Part shown: piece by piece, positions 16,456-22,274 of the stretch
Position numbering within the stretch: the stretch's first letter is position 1
Layout of the letters: each line of letters opens with the position of its first letter
Origin: Aphodousia faecalis
Lineage (GTDB): Bacteria > Pseudomonadota > Gammaproteobacteria > Burkholderiales > Burkholderiaceae_F
DNA: 22,274 nt
Direction: 5' to 3'
Assembly (NCBI GenBank): GCA_018712705.1
Contig: DVGM01000027.1
Coordinates: 1 to 22,274 of the forward strand
Notes under the pieces: generated by a model
What the model was told of the DNA's origin: nothing
Seen by the model: only the letters and a program-made list of their open reading frames with translations
Databases searched by the model: none
Position numbers and translations under genes: made by a program

Positions 16456-17307
16456 ATGGATGCAAGGCTAGAGACAGAAATCAAGATGCGCTTTGCTATC
16501 GGTGGCAATGGCCCTGCTCTCATGCTTATGCATGGTCATCCTCACACTCATATCATCCGGCGAAAAGTCGCGCCGCTTCTGACTCAAAAGTACACGGTCA
16601 TCCTCCCCGATCTGCGCGGTTACGGCGACACGGATAAGCCTGAGAGCACACCGGATCACCGCCCATACAGCAAAAAAGAGATGGCTAAAGACCTCATCTC
16701 TTTAATGCGGCTATTAAATAGGCCAACCTTTGCTTTCGTCGGCCATGATCGCGGTGCTCGGGTGGGACATCGCTTGGCTCTAGATTATCCGGAAAGCCTT
16801 ACAAAGGCGGTTTTTGTCGATATCGCACCAACTGCTACCATGTACGCGCTAACCAATAAGGAATTCGCGACAAAGTACTTCTGGTGGTTTTTTCTTATCC
16901 AACCGGAACCATTTCCTGAAAAACTGATCGGTTTTGATCCCGACTATTTCCTTCACCATCACATTGACGGCCAAATCAAAATTAAGGGTTGTGTCGAAGA
17001 CAAAGCCTTTAATGAATATCTTCGCTGCTACAAAGATCCCAGAACCATCCACGCGATTTGCGAGGATTACCGCGCAGCCGCCACCATTGATCTCGATGAC
17101 GATAAAGAGGATGCTGAGAAAAAAATCCAGTGTCCCCTCTACCTGTTATGGGGTGCTCGGAGCACAGTCGGCAAACTCTATGATGTGGTTGGTACTTGGA
17201 AAGAAAAAGCGGTAACGGTAAGCGGTGAAGCATTAGACTGCGGACACAGTCCCGAAGAAGAGTGTCCGTCAGTTTTCTTAGAAAAAGTCCAGGCGTTTTT
17301 GGACTAA
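16456..17307 (+). CDS. Alpha/beta hydrolase, haloacetate dehalogenase-like
   Basis: A hydrolase of at least 283 residues, closest in pattern to fluoroacetate/haloacetate dehalogenases. The oxyanion-hole motif is MHGHPHTH (25-32), the nucleophile elbow VGHDRGARVGHR contains Asp98, Arg99 and Arg102, a second acid is Asp122 (FVDIAPT), and the catalytic His264 is in CGHSPEE. CEDYRAAATIDL (about 202-213) supplies the Tyr205 used for halide binding in that family. The His-Trp pair of the fluoride pocket appears here as Trp143-Trp144 (YFWWFFLIQPEPFPE), so activity on fluoroacetate is doubtful. The first ATG is at 16456, but the true start is probably further upstream (see the ribosome site entry). 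Epoxide or ester hydrolysis cannot be excluded. Confidence 0.8.
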   Translation: MDARLETEIKMRFAIGGNGPALMLMHGHPHTHIIRRKVAPLLTQKYTVILPDLRGYGDTDKPESTPDHRPYSKKEMAKDLISLMRLLNRPTFAFVGHDRGARVGHRLALDYPESLTKAVFVDIAPTATMYALTNKEFATKYFWWFFLIQPEPFPEKLIGFDPDYFLHHHIDGQIKIKGCVEDKAFNEYLRCYKDPRTIHAICEDYRAAATIDLDDDKEDAEKKIQCPLYLLWGARSTVGKLYDVVGTWKEKAVTVSGEALDCGHSPEEECPSVFLEKVQAFLD

Positions 17308-17315
17308 ATCAGACA

Positions 17316-17640
17316 CTACTTGCTCGCTATTGATTGTTCTTCAAGGCAAAGCTTTTGAGCTGCACAAAACGCAGCGACTATACCGATCGCTGTTGAAATT
17401 ACGGTGACAGCGGCAAAGCCGGCTCCGCCCGTCCCTAAACCCGATAGCGGAGCCACGATACCGCCAGCGACAAAGCCCAAAGCACCGAGCAGCGCCGCAG
17501 CACTACCCGCACGCTCGCGCTGGCGATCAAGGGCCAAAGACGTTCCGGATGGAATGGTAAGGTCTAAATTCAACAAAGAAAATGCGACCGCGGCCTCAAG
17601 AAACCAAACGGATGCTTGCCAAAACAGTCTGATCAACGTG
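17316..17640 (-). pseudogene. C-terminal fragment of a Bcr/CflA-type MFS exporter
   Basis: About 105 residues match the end of a drug-resistance transporter: SGTSLALDRQRERAGSAAAL followed by LGALGFVAGGIVAPLSGLG, then a last membrane helix (AAVTVISTAIGIVAAFC) and a short tail. In the Bcr/CflA family the AGSAxALLG motif sits near membrane helix 11. The first two-thirds, about 290 residues, are missing. The upstream side meets transposase sequence of the opposite strand near 17640, so the gene was cut by an insertion or deletion. It converges with the hydrolase gene, eight bases from its stop. Confidence 0.72.
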
Positions 17641-17643
17641 CAG

Positions 17644-18462
17644 AAGATGATCAACATTGATTTGTCCTTTGTGCAGGGAGTCAAACGACAGGAAGATGTG
17701 ATTAAGAGAGCGTTTAAAAAGCATCGTGCGTCTTTGAAGAATGGAGCTTTTTACAACGGTCGACTGAGAGCCTCAGCTTTTACCTACAAGGAAGAATGGG
17801 AACAAGGTCAACTGAAGTGTCCGGTCTATGTTCACCTGTATCGATTAGATGAACGCTACGAACAGCAAAGAGCGTTGATCTGGGAAAACGTGGCTGAAAT
17901 GATTGAGCTGAAACAGCGGCAAGAGAGAGTGCCGTCGGATCAGTGGGATAACTATGGTCGTTATTTAGTGGAAAGGAAGAATGAAGATGGTTCTTCCACT
18001 TGGATGATCGATACGGCCAGAATGGATCTGGCGGCTGAAAAAGCCACGCAGTTTGTGTTGCGTTCCAACTGCATCAGCAATCCGTTTGAAGCCTTGGAAA
18101 TATACCGTCATCGTGGAATCGTTGAGCAGGATTTCAATCAGATGAAAAATTGGGTCGATGGAGATCGGCTTCGAGTGGGGGCCAAAGCTGTGCAAGGCAA
18201 GATGTTGGTGACGGTGTTGGCGACAACGTTGCGAATGATGATGTTGTTTACCGCCAAGGCGGTGATAGAGAAGAACCCCGGTTATCGTATCCCCAATGAC
18301 TCGATAGATTACTTATTGAAGTCGCTGGAAATGGTGAAGGCAGAGAAAAGGAAAAACGCCAACGCTTGGGTGAGAAATACAATTCCAGCCAAACGTCGGC
18401 GTTGCTTTGAGCTTCTTGAGCTCCCTGAACCGCCTAGAACTCTACTCGTGGGGAGCTGGTAA
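17644..18462 (+). pseudogene. C-terminal part of an IS4/IS1634-like transposase
   Basis: About 272 codons resemble the C-terminal half of DDE transposases of the IS4/IS1634 group. The segment ALEIYRHRGIVEQDFNQMKN holds the YRHR...E pattern of the third catalytic region, and it is followed by LRVGAKAVQGKMLVTVLATT. No start codon or N-terminal domain exists, since upstream sequence is the antisense of the MFS fragment. The frame is intact to its TAA, ending LELPEPPRTLLVGSW. This is a truncated insertion sequence and cannot make a working transposase. The left end is lost and no inverted repeat could be paired. Confidence 0.72.
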
Positions 18463-18979
18463 GGCGGAGTTCAGGTTTCTAAGCTAGCGACTGATTTTGG
18501 CGCCCGTTGACCGAGGAATTTATCAATAAAAATCACATAGTTATCGCAATTTTAGGCCAAATTATGTCGATTGCTGTGGTTTGGCTTGATGTTGCAATTT
18601 GAAACAAGATTGCTGCTAATTAATCATTCTGCCCGCTGTTCGAATTGCTTTTTTGAATCCATGGACTCGAACAGTGACCAATCACATTGAAGAACTTCCT
18701 GTCAATTGCAAAGCTTCAAACAAGCCATCTTCATTTACCTACTGCAATAAGAGGCTTGGGCAACTTCCCCTGCACTACCCAATTAGAAAGCGTCTTCGGG
18801 TTTCGAACCCACAGATTTTACAGGCTTGGTATTTATCCAGATGATAGAAGTTTTTATACCAATCCTCTGGAACGTGTGCCTGATGTTTTTTTCTAAGATG
18901 TGCACCACACAGTACCCATAATTAATTTAATTACAGATACCATACTATTAACGTAAAGTAAAAATAGTTAACAAACTGT
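18463..18979. other. Long non-coding stretch beside the IS remnant
   Basis: About 500 bases without a recognisable gene. Short open frames exist on the plus strand (for example 18687-18896) but show no ribosome site and no family resemblance. The first part may include the lost right end of the insertion sequence. A palindrome gggtttcgaaccc-like core lies near 18799. The last 80 bases are very A/T-rich. Confidence 0.4.
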
Positions 18980-19047
18980 CGCGTAGCAAACTTGCTGAGT
19001 TTCAAAAATTAGTTTGAGACGGCGAGTGCTACGCGCCATCTTTTTTT
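18980..19047 (+). terminator. Large imperfect hairpin with T-tract
   Basis: Nine base pairs at the base (18980-18988 with 19027-19035, core gcgtagca/tgctacgc) continue upward as two further helices separated by small bulges: cttgctg with cggcgag, and tttcaaa with tttgaga. This makes roughly 22 pairs around a 6-base loop. On the plus strand CCATC and seven T (19041-19047) follow. No plus-strand gene precedes it closely, so it may end a small RNA. On the minus strand it lies 35 bases past the SMR exporter gene but has no adjacent T-run. Confidence 0.45.
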
Positions 19048-19082
19048 ATATTGCTCCTTAGGTGCCTTTAACTTATCAATAA

Positions 19083-19412
19083 TTATCCTTTAGAGCAAAG
19101 GTGCAGGCCGACAACACCAACGATACATACTCCAATAAAAAAAATTTGTCCCTTAGTAAGGCTTTCATTGAAGAGTAAAGCACCTGCTACGAGTACACCA
19201 ACAGCACCAAGCGTTGTCCAAATGGCATATGTGAGTCCTGAAGGCAGAGTCCTCATCACAAGCGCTAAAAGATACATGTTCGCACAAGTGAGAGCTATAG
19301 GTATAAGTGCAAAAAATCGACTAAGTGAAAAGTAGGATAATGCTTTGAGGCTGCATCCCCAAGCGATTTCAGTCACAACAGCGACCATCAACAGAGCCCA
19401 AGTTGAAAGCAT
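19083..19412 (-). CDS. Small multidrug resistance (SMR) family exporter
   Basis: A 109-residue protein with four membrane helices, the size and layout of SMR transporters. The essential membrane Glu is Glu15 (VVTEIAWGCSLK), and the signature PSGLTYAIWTTLGAVG (57-72) is clear. The motif suits either EmrE/QacE-like drug exporters or the Gdx/SugE guanidinium exporters; the family cannot be settled by eye. A GGGA ribosome site lies about nine bases before the ATG. The leader is long and structured, which suggests post-transcriptional control. It stands alone among degraded genes but looks intact. Confidence 0.85.
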   Translation of the reverse strand: MLSTWALLMVAVVTEIAWGCSLKALSYFSLSRFFALIPIALTCANMYLLALVMRTLPSGLTYAIWTTLGAVGVLVAGALLFNESLTKGQIFFIGVCIVGVVGLHLCSKG

Positions 19413-19528
19413 CTTGAATTCCCTTTATTTTGGGCTCATGATGAAATATCCCTTCTGTCTGCATGGAAACCCACAGATGCAGGCAGAAGCGAGACGGTTA
19501 CGAACTCCCATCAGGCGTGCTCATTTTA
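19413..19528 (-). promoter_or_regulatory. Promoter and structured leader of the SMR gene
   Basis: A TAAAAT -10 box (19523-19528) would start transcription near 19516, giving a leader of about 104 bases. The leader forms a 12-pair hairpin with one mismatch (19453-19464 with 19477-19488), enclosed by a short outer stem TGATG/CATCA (19509-19513 with 19439-19443). Single-stranded joining segments lie on both sides. The shape is riboswitch-like. I could not match it to the conserved motifs of guanidine-I, -II or -III riboswitches as I remember them. Confidence 0.42.
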
Positions 19529-19628
19529 ACATGAAGTTTGACCGCTTGATCATCACTTCTGTTTTATTCTTAAGTGGTAGTTTGTTAATTATTTTTATTT
19601 CGCCTTAATAAATTGCACTTTAATCCGA

Positions 19629-20056
19629 TTACTCGTCTGGATTAATGGTGTTGACAAACGGCCAGGGGCCGCTGAAGTCACTCTGGAAAGGCAGTTGACC
19701 GAAATGAGTCACCCAACCATCTTCCAAGAAGGTATGCATCGCATAGCCCGGCGTTTCAAATACAAATTCATCACCACCTTTAGGCGTCAAGTCCAGGAGC
19801 ATTTGCAGCGAAACGGACGGAGCAGTCACAACGACAGTTCCTGTCTTTGTTAAAGTGGTTACTGGACGGTGTAGGTGCCCCGTGCACATGCGCACATTCT
19901 TGTGGCGTTTCAAAATGTCTAGAAGACGCTCAGCGTTACCAAAGGGCTCATCCATGTAACCCATTCCAGGTTTGACCGGTGTGTGATGTGAAAAAACCAA
20001 CGTCGGTTTGTTTACTTTTTCAAGTTCAGTTTCCAACTTATCTAACACCGCATCGG
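19629..20056 (-). pseudogene. C-terminal fragment of a CpdA-like metallophosphoesterase
   Basis: About 140 codons match the end of a calcineurin-like phosphoesterase of the CpdA/Icc type. Two metal-binding motifs remain: SHHTP (VFSHHTPVKPGMGYMDEPFG) and GHLHR (MCTGHLHRPVTTL). The N-terminal half, with the D-x-H and GNHD motifs, is missing. The readable match starts around APDAVLDKLE, where the DNA passes into an unrelated leucine-rich-repeat reading frame. The remaining N-terminal residues of the open frame (Arg-rich, RRRRHFTLAHR) are read from that foreign DNA. It cannot be active. The 3' end is intact, with a TAA at 19629. Confidence 0.75.
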
Positions 20057-20574
20057 GCGCCCTTCGCACGATCCACGTAACCCTGCACCCTAGACGGTGA
20101 GCGAGAGTGAAGTGTCGCCTGCGTCTTGCAGCCACTTGCGAATCCGTCCAGCTTGACCGAGCCGTTAGGGTTCAAATCCAAGTCAAGAGTTAGCGCCGAG
20201 CATCCCTTGAATGCGTCGGTGAAGTCTGTGAGCTTTGGATTATTGACGAATAGATCCCTCGAGACACGTTGGAGGCTTTTGCAGCCCTCGAACGCACCGC
20301 TTAATGCTCTTACATTCCCCAGCCGCGGAAGCGGTGCCAGAAGCTCTTTTACGAACTCCTTATGAAAATCGACGAGCGGATAGTCTCGTAAACCATCAAC
20401 CCGTCGAATCTCAACGATGTCGTTGACCTTGAAGCTAACCCGATCAAGGAGCTGATCGGTCGGCTTGCCGTTGATCGAGATTTGAAACCCTTGAAGTTGA
20501 TGCTTTGGACGACTCGTCAGTCGGAGATTGGTTAACGATTTGGAGGCTCGGAATCGGTAAAAATTATCGGGCAT
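20038..20574 (-). CDS. BspA-like leucine-rich-repeat protein, chimeric 3' end
   Basis: A 178-residue protein. The N-terminal part (about 1-80) is beta-rich (FYRFRASKSLTNLRLT, then GFQISINGKPTDQLLDRVSFKV). It is followed by two or so BspA/DUF285-like repeats: FEGCKSLQRVSRDLFVNN and PKLTDFTDAFKGCSALT. Such repeats occur in surface or secreted proteins of gut bacteria and protists; no signal peptide is visible here. The stop TAA lies inside phosphoesterase DNA (GTTAGATAAG), so the C-terminus is probably foreign or shortened. The ribosome site before the ATG is weak. Function unknown; it may be the remnant of a longer repeat protein brought by a mobile element. Confidence 0.55.
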   Translation of the reverse strand: MPDNFYRFRASKSLTNLRLTSRPKHQLQGFQISINGKPTDQLLDRVSFKVNDIVEIRRVDGLRDYPLVDFHKEFVKELLAPLPRLGNVRALSGAFEGCKSLQRVSRDLFVNNPKLTDFTDAFKGCSALTLDLDLNPNGSVKLDGFASGCKTQATLHSRSPSRVQGYVDRAKGARCGVR

Positions 20575-20668
20575 TTTTGTCTCGGAAAATTAAACTGCAA
20601 AGTTTAAAAAAAAGGCAATTTTAAAACTACCATTTTCAACATCAGAATTTGATGCAATCGAACATAAA

Positions 20669-20695
20669 ATTATAATCAATTTTTAAACTCTACAA
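20669..20695 (-). promoter_or_regulatory. Possible promoter of the LRR gene
   Basis: A perfect TATAAT on the minus strand (20669-20674) has TTGTAG (20690-20695) 15 bases upstream, shorter than ideal. The region is extremely A/T-rich, so chance matches are likely. Confidence 0.3.
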
Positions 20696-20730
20696 TTTAA
20701 AAAATACCAATAAGATCAAAAGGTTGATGT

Positions 20731-20760
20731 TTGTTTTCGCTATTTTTTTCATGATATAAT
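20731..20760 (+). promoter_or_regulatory. Strong extended -10 promoter
   Basis: TTGTTT (20731-20736) is followed after 18 bases by a perfect TATAAT (20755-20760), preceded by TG in the extended -10 position. The predicted start is near 20767, about 200 bases before the primase fragment and 34 bases before a terminator-like hairpin arm. Confidence 0.6.
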
Positions 20761-20766
20761 TCTAGT

Positions 20767-20866
20767 CTCAGAAATGGAGAAATTCAGCTGATAATCAGGT
20801 GATTTTTCGATAGTACTTAAAAGTTTATTTTTGGTATTTTTATGCAAGAATCGAAAAATCTTTTTT
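20767..20866 (+). ncRNA. Candidate ~100-base RNA or attenuator leader
   Basis: From the predicted start near 20767 the transcript contains a perfect 11-base inverted repeat, gatttttcgat (20801-20811) and atcgaaaaatc (20850-20860), with a 38-base loop and six T directly after (20861-20866). This is the layout of an intrinsic terminator. The product would be a small RNA, or a leader controlling the primase fragment downstream. A 10-base direct repeat, agaaattcag (20778-20787 and 20867-20876), brackets the inverted repeat. A five-codon ATG frame (20774-20791) lies in the leader without a ribosome site. Confidence 0.4.
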
Positions 20867-20973
20867 AGAAATTCAGAGTGGGTTTGAGGTCGATGCGGCA
20901 AGTGCCGAATTCGTTAAACCAGCCCAAAGTCAATTCGTACAAATCCGCTCATCTTTTGAAAAGGATGCCTTCA

Positions 20974-21630
20974 ATGCAGACTTTTTACGATCTATACGAT
21001 GCCTGCGAAGCTATCGGGGCGTTTCCGCCTTCGAATCAAAGTGACTTACCACGAGAAATTGGACGTGATGTCAGACTCAAATTGTTTGATGACAAGCCAG
21101 GCGAAAAAAATGGTTCAATTTTTGTACCCAAAGGAGCCTATGACACCGAGTTTCTCTATCTCTTGAACAATTACCGCACTCACGAGCAAGCTCGATATAT
21201 CCCCGACTCGTTGGGTACAGATCATCAAAAAACGTTTCACCCCCATGAAATAACTGCAAACAAGACTGTTGCGACCGATGAGCGGAAGAAAATTCCGGAT
21301 ACAGCCGAGAACTTCTTCAATGAGCATTGTTACCCGTACTCTCCCGATCATGACTACTTAATCTCAAAGCTCATTTTTCCGCCCAAAGGTTCAATAAAGA
21401 AAACTCACATCGGGACTTGTTGCAAATACTTACGCTGGAAACCATACGGAAGCAAAGGGGAATTATCAGAGAACCTGTTAGTCATTCCTTTCATTCGAGA
21501 CGGACGCATTCAAACTTTGCAATTTATCGATGAGTCAGGGAATAAGGCTTTTTTGAAAGGAGCTCCTAAAAAGGGGAGCTATTGGGAAATAAAAGTCCCT
21601 GGGATAATCTTGTCCGCATGGCCATCTTAG
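20974..21630 (+). pseudogene. N-terminal fragment of a mobile-element primase
   Basis: About 218 residues resemble the N-terminal part of Toprim primase/helicase proteins of phages, plasmids and integrative elements. YDACEAIGAFPP opens in the style of these proteins, and ENLLVIPFIRDGRIQTLQFI then DESGNKAFLKGAPKKGSYW matches the segment just before their Toprim domain. After GSYWEI the sequence leaves the pattern (KVPGIILSAWPS) and stops, so the Toprim and helicase parts are missing. The start is ATG 20974, with AAGGA eight bases upstream; the frame is open back to a GTG at 20878, but those residues add no resemblance. It converges on the RloB remnant. Assignment is from memory of family motifs. 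Confidence 0.6.
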
Positions 21631-21635
21631 TGTGA

Positions 21636-21665
21636 TGAAAAAGGGCGGGGTTTGAAACCTCGCCC
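21636..21665 (-). terminator. Intrinsic terminator of the RloB remnant
   Basis: An 11-base GC-rich arm (21643-21653) pairs with 21655-21665 with one G-U. The innermost pairs must open to form a loop. On the minus strand TTTTT follows directly. The plus strand has no T-run, so it serves the rloB side. Confidence 0.82.
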
Positions 21666-21709
21666 GCCATGTGAAAAAACTTTCCTAATCCCTGGTCGGC
21701 AGTATCTGT

Positions 21710-22232
21710 CTAAGAATTTGCCACAGTTTTAAAATCGGGTAGGTGGGTAGAAACGCCAATAAATTCGATGAGTTGCAATGCGTCGTAGAGATTTGAACAC
21801 GGAGGACGACGACGATTGCTTAATTCAGCATAAGCAGACGACAAACGTTCCTTGTATTTTTGATAGACCGCAACGCCACCTTCAAAGCCTTTTTTGTATT
21901 TAGGATTTTTCTTCAAATACCACTTCAAGATCATTTTTTGTGGCGATTCATCGGATGTGGAATGATCCCAATGTTTAATTTGCTTAACGTGCATGAAAAG
22001 CAAGAATGCTTCAAAACAAGGGTTACTATCAGCAACTACTACCCGGTAACTCCGGGCTAATCGTTCAAATACGACCCGATTATCGGGATTGTTGTCGTGA
22101 TCCATCACGAGAATTACCACTTGATATTGGTTGAGAAATTCTTCGTTAATTCGTTTTTCTATTTCTCTGGCCGGCAGTGTCAATTTTTTAATATCTACAA
22201 AACCTTCCTTTTTCTTATCTTTTACAAAAGCG
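21710..22232 (-). pseudogene. RloB-like defence gene, 5' end lost to an IS
   Basis: The readable part, about 174 codons, contains VVILVMDHDNN and SNPCFEAFLLFMHV, the two hallmarks of RloB-domain proteins (Toprim-like fold). RloB is found next to restriction systems and in AbiL-type phage-defence pairs with an AAA ATPase. The N-terminal strand that normally carries the first acidic residue of the fold is missing. The frame is open upstream of the first possible start (TTG at 22183) through residues AFVKDKKKEGFVDIKKL, and then enters the right end of an IS605-type element at about 22233. The gene is therefore broken and lacks its own start and ribosome site. The usual ATPase partner is not in the window. 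Confidence 0.65.
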
Positions 22233-22274
22233 TTGACATCCTCCTCGCCGTGAACGGCGAGGATTCCCTACTGT
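22233..22274 (-). mobile_element. Right end of an IS200/IS605-family (TnpB) element
   Basis: On the minus strand GGGAATCCTCGCCGTTCACG and the following bases form a perfect 10-pair hairpin (22242-22251 with 22254-22263), then GGATGTCAA at the junction. A hairpin followed by GAGGxxxTCAA is the standard right end of IS605/IS1341-type elements that encode TnpB. An in-frame TAG (22268-22270) just upstream may be the tnpB stop codon. The tnpB gene would lie beyond the window. In such elements this end also forms the 3' scaffold of the omega RNA. Confidence 0.75.

Noticed and set aside
17404..17643. Long open frame on the plus strand leading into the transposase remnant
   Set aside because: These codons are the antisense of the MFS exporter fragment; its protein is proline/alanine-rich and resembles nothing.
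18790..18820. GGTTCGAAACC-like motif on the minus strand resembling a tRNA T-loop, and a TTCGAGTCC near 18665
   Set aside because: No acceptor stem, anticodon arm or D-arm can be built around either; the first is simply a short palindrome.
18968..19050. Integron attC site suggested by the long imperfect hairpin
   Set aside because: The required RYYYAAC and GTTRRRY core sites are not at the hairpin ends, and no integrase or cassette is near.
19413..19520. Guanidine or fluoride riboswitch before the SMR gene
   Set aside because: Fragments such as GATGGGAGTTCG looked suggestive, but the conserved paired elements and loops of these classes are not present. It is reported only as an unclassified structured leader.
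20878..20973. GTG start of the primase fragment at 20878
   Set aside because: There is no ribosome site and no resemblance in the extra residues; ATG 20974 has AAGGA at proper spacing.

Overview
The window looks like a chromosomal segment of a host-associated betaproteobacterium. The gene order (lepA-lepB-rnc-era-recO-acpS-nagZ, then fabH-fabD-fabG-acpP-fabF) and a large type V autotransporter suggest Burkholderiales, possibly Sutterellaceae (Parasutterella/Sutterella-like). That placement is inferred from gene content and not proven.

Region 1 (1-6700, minus strand): a truncated tRNA-Gly(GCC) gene with its own promoter lies downstream of a tightly packed housekeeping operon. The operon is transcribed lepA, lepB, rnc, era, recO, acpS, nagZ, with gaps of -1 to about 12 bases. 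It links translation quality control, protein export, RNA processing, ribosome assembly, DNA repair, ACP activation and peptidoglycan recycling. pdxJ, which commonly sits between recO and acpS, is absent.

Region 2 (6700-11400, minus strand): three single-gene modules, each ended by an intrinsic terminator. They are an M20-family metallopeptidase, an 812-residue autotransporter with a run of nine G just upstream of its leader (a candidate phase-variation switch), and a dCMP/cytidine deaminase-like enzyme.

Region 3 (11450-15900, minus strand): the fatty-acid synthesis cluster fabH-fabD-fabG-acpP-fabF. Terminators follow fabG, acpP and fabF, so acpP may be expressed separately and in excess. 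rpmF and plsX, the usual upstream partners, are missing.

Region 4 (15970-17310, plus strand): a small exported helical protein with two cysteines, then an alpha/beta hydrolase of the haloacetate/fluoroacetate dehalogenase type. The hydrolase apparently has an ideal ribosome-binding site in front of an ATA codon.

Region 5 (17310-22274): an accessory, degraded region. It contains the C-terminal remnant of a Bcr/CflA-type drug exporter abutting a truncated transposase, about 500 bases without recognisable genes, a large hairpin with a T-tract, and an SMR-family exporter behind a structured leader. It also contains a BspA-like leucine-rich-repeat ORF that runs into a decapitated metallophosphoesterase, a mobile-element primase fragment preceded by a strong promoter and a terminator-like hairpin, and an RloB-like defence gene. 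The RloB gene has lost its 5' end to an IS200/IS605-family element whose right end lies at the window edge. The mix of truncated mobile and defence genes suggests repeated insertion and deletion at a hot spot.

No CRISPR array, rRNA or complete insertion sequence was seen. The best leads are the poly-G tract, the IS605 right end (which would make an omega-RNA guide from rloB sequence), the SMR leader, and the short promoter-hairpin transcript unit before the primase fragment.
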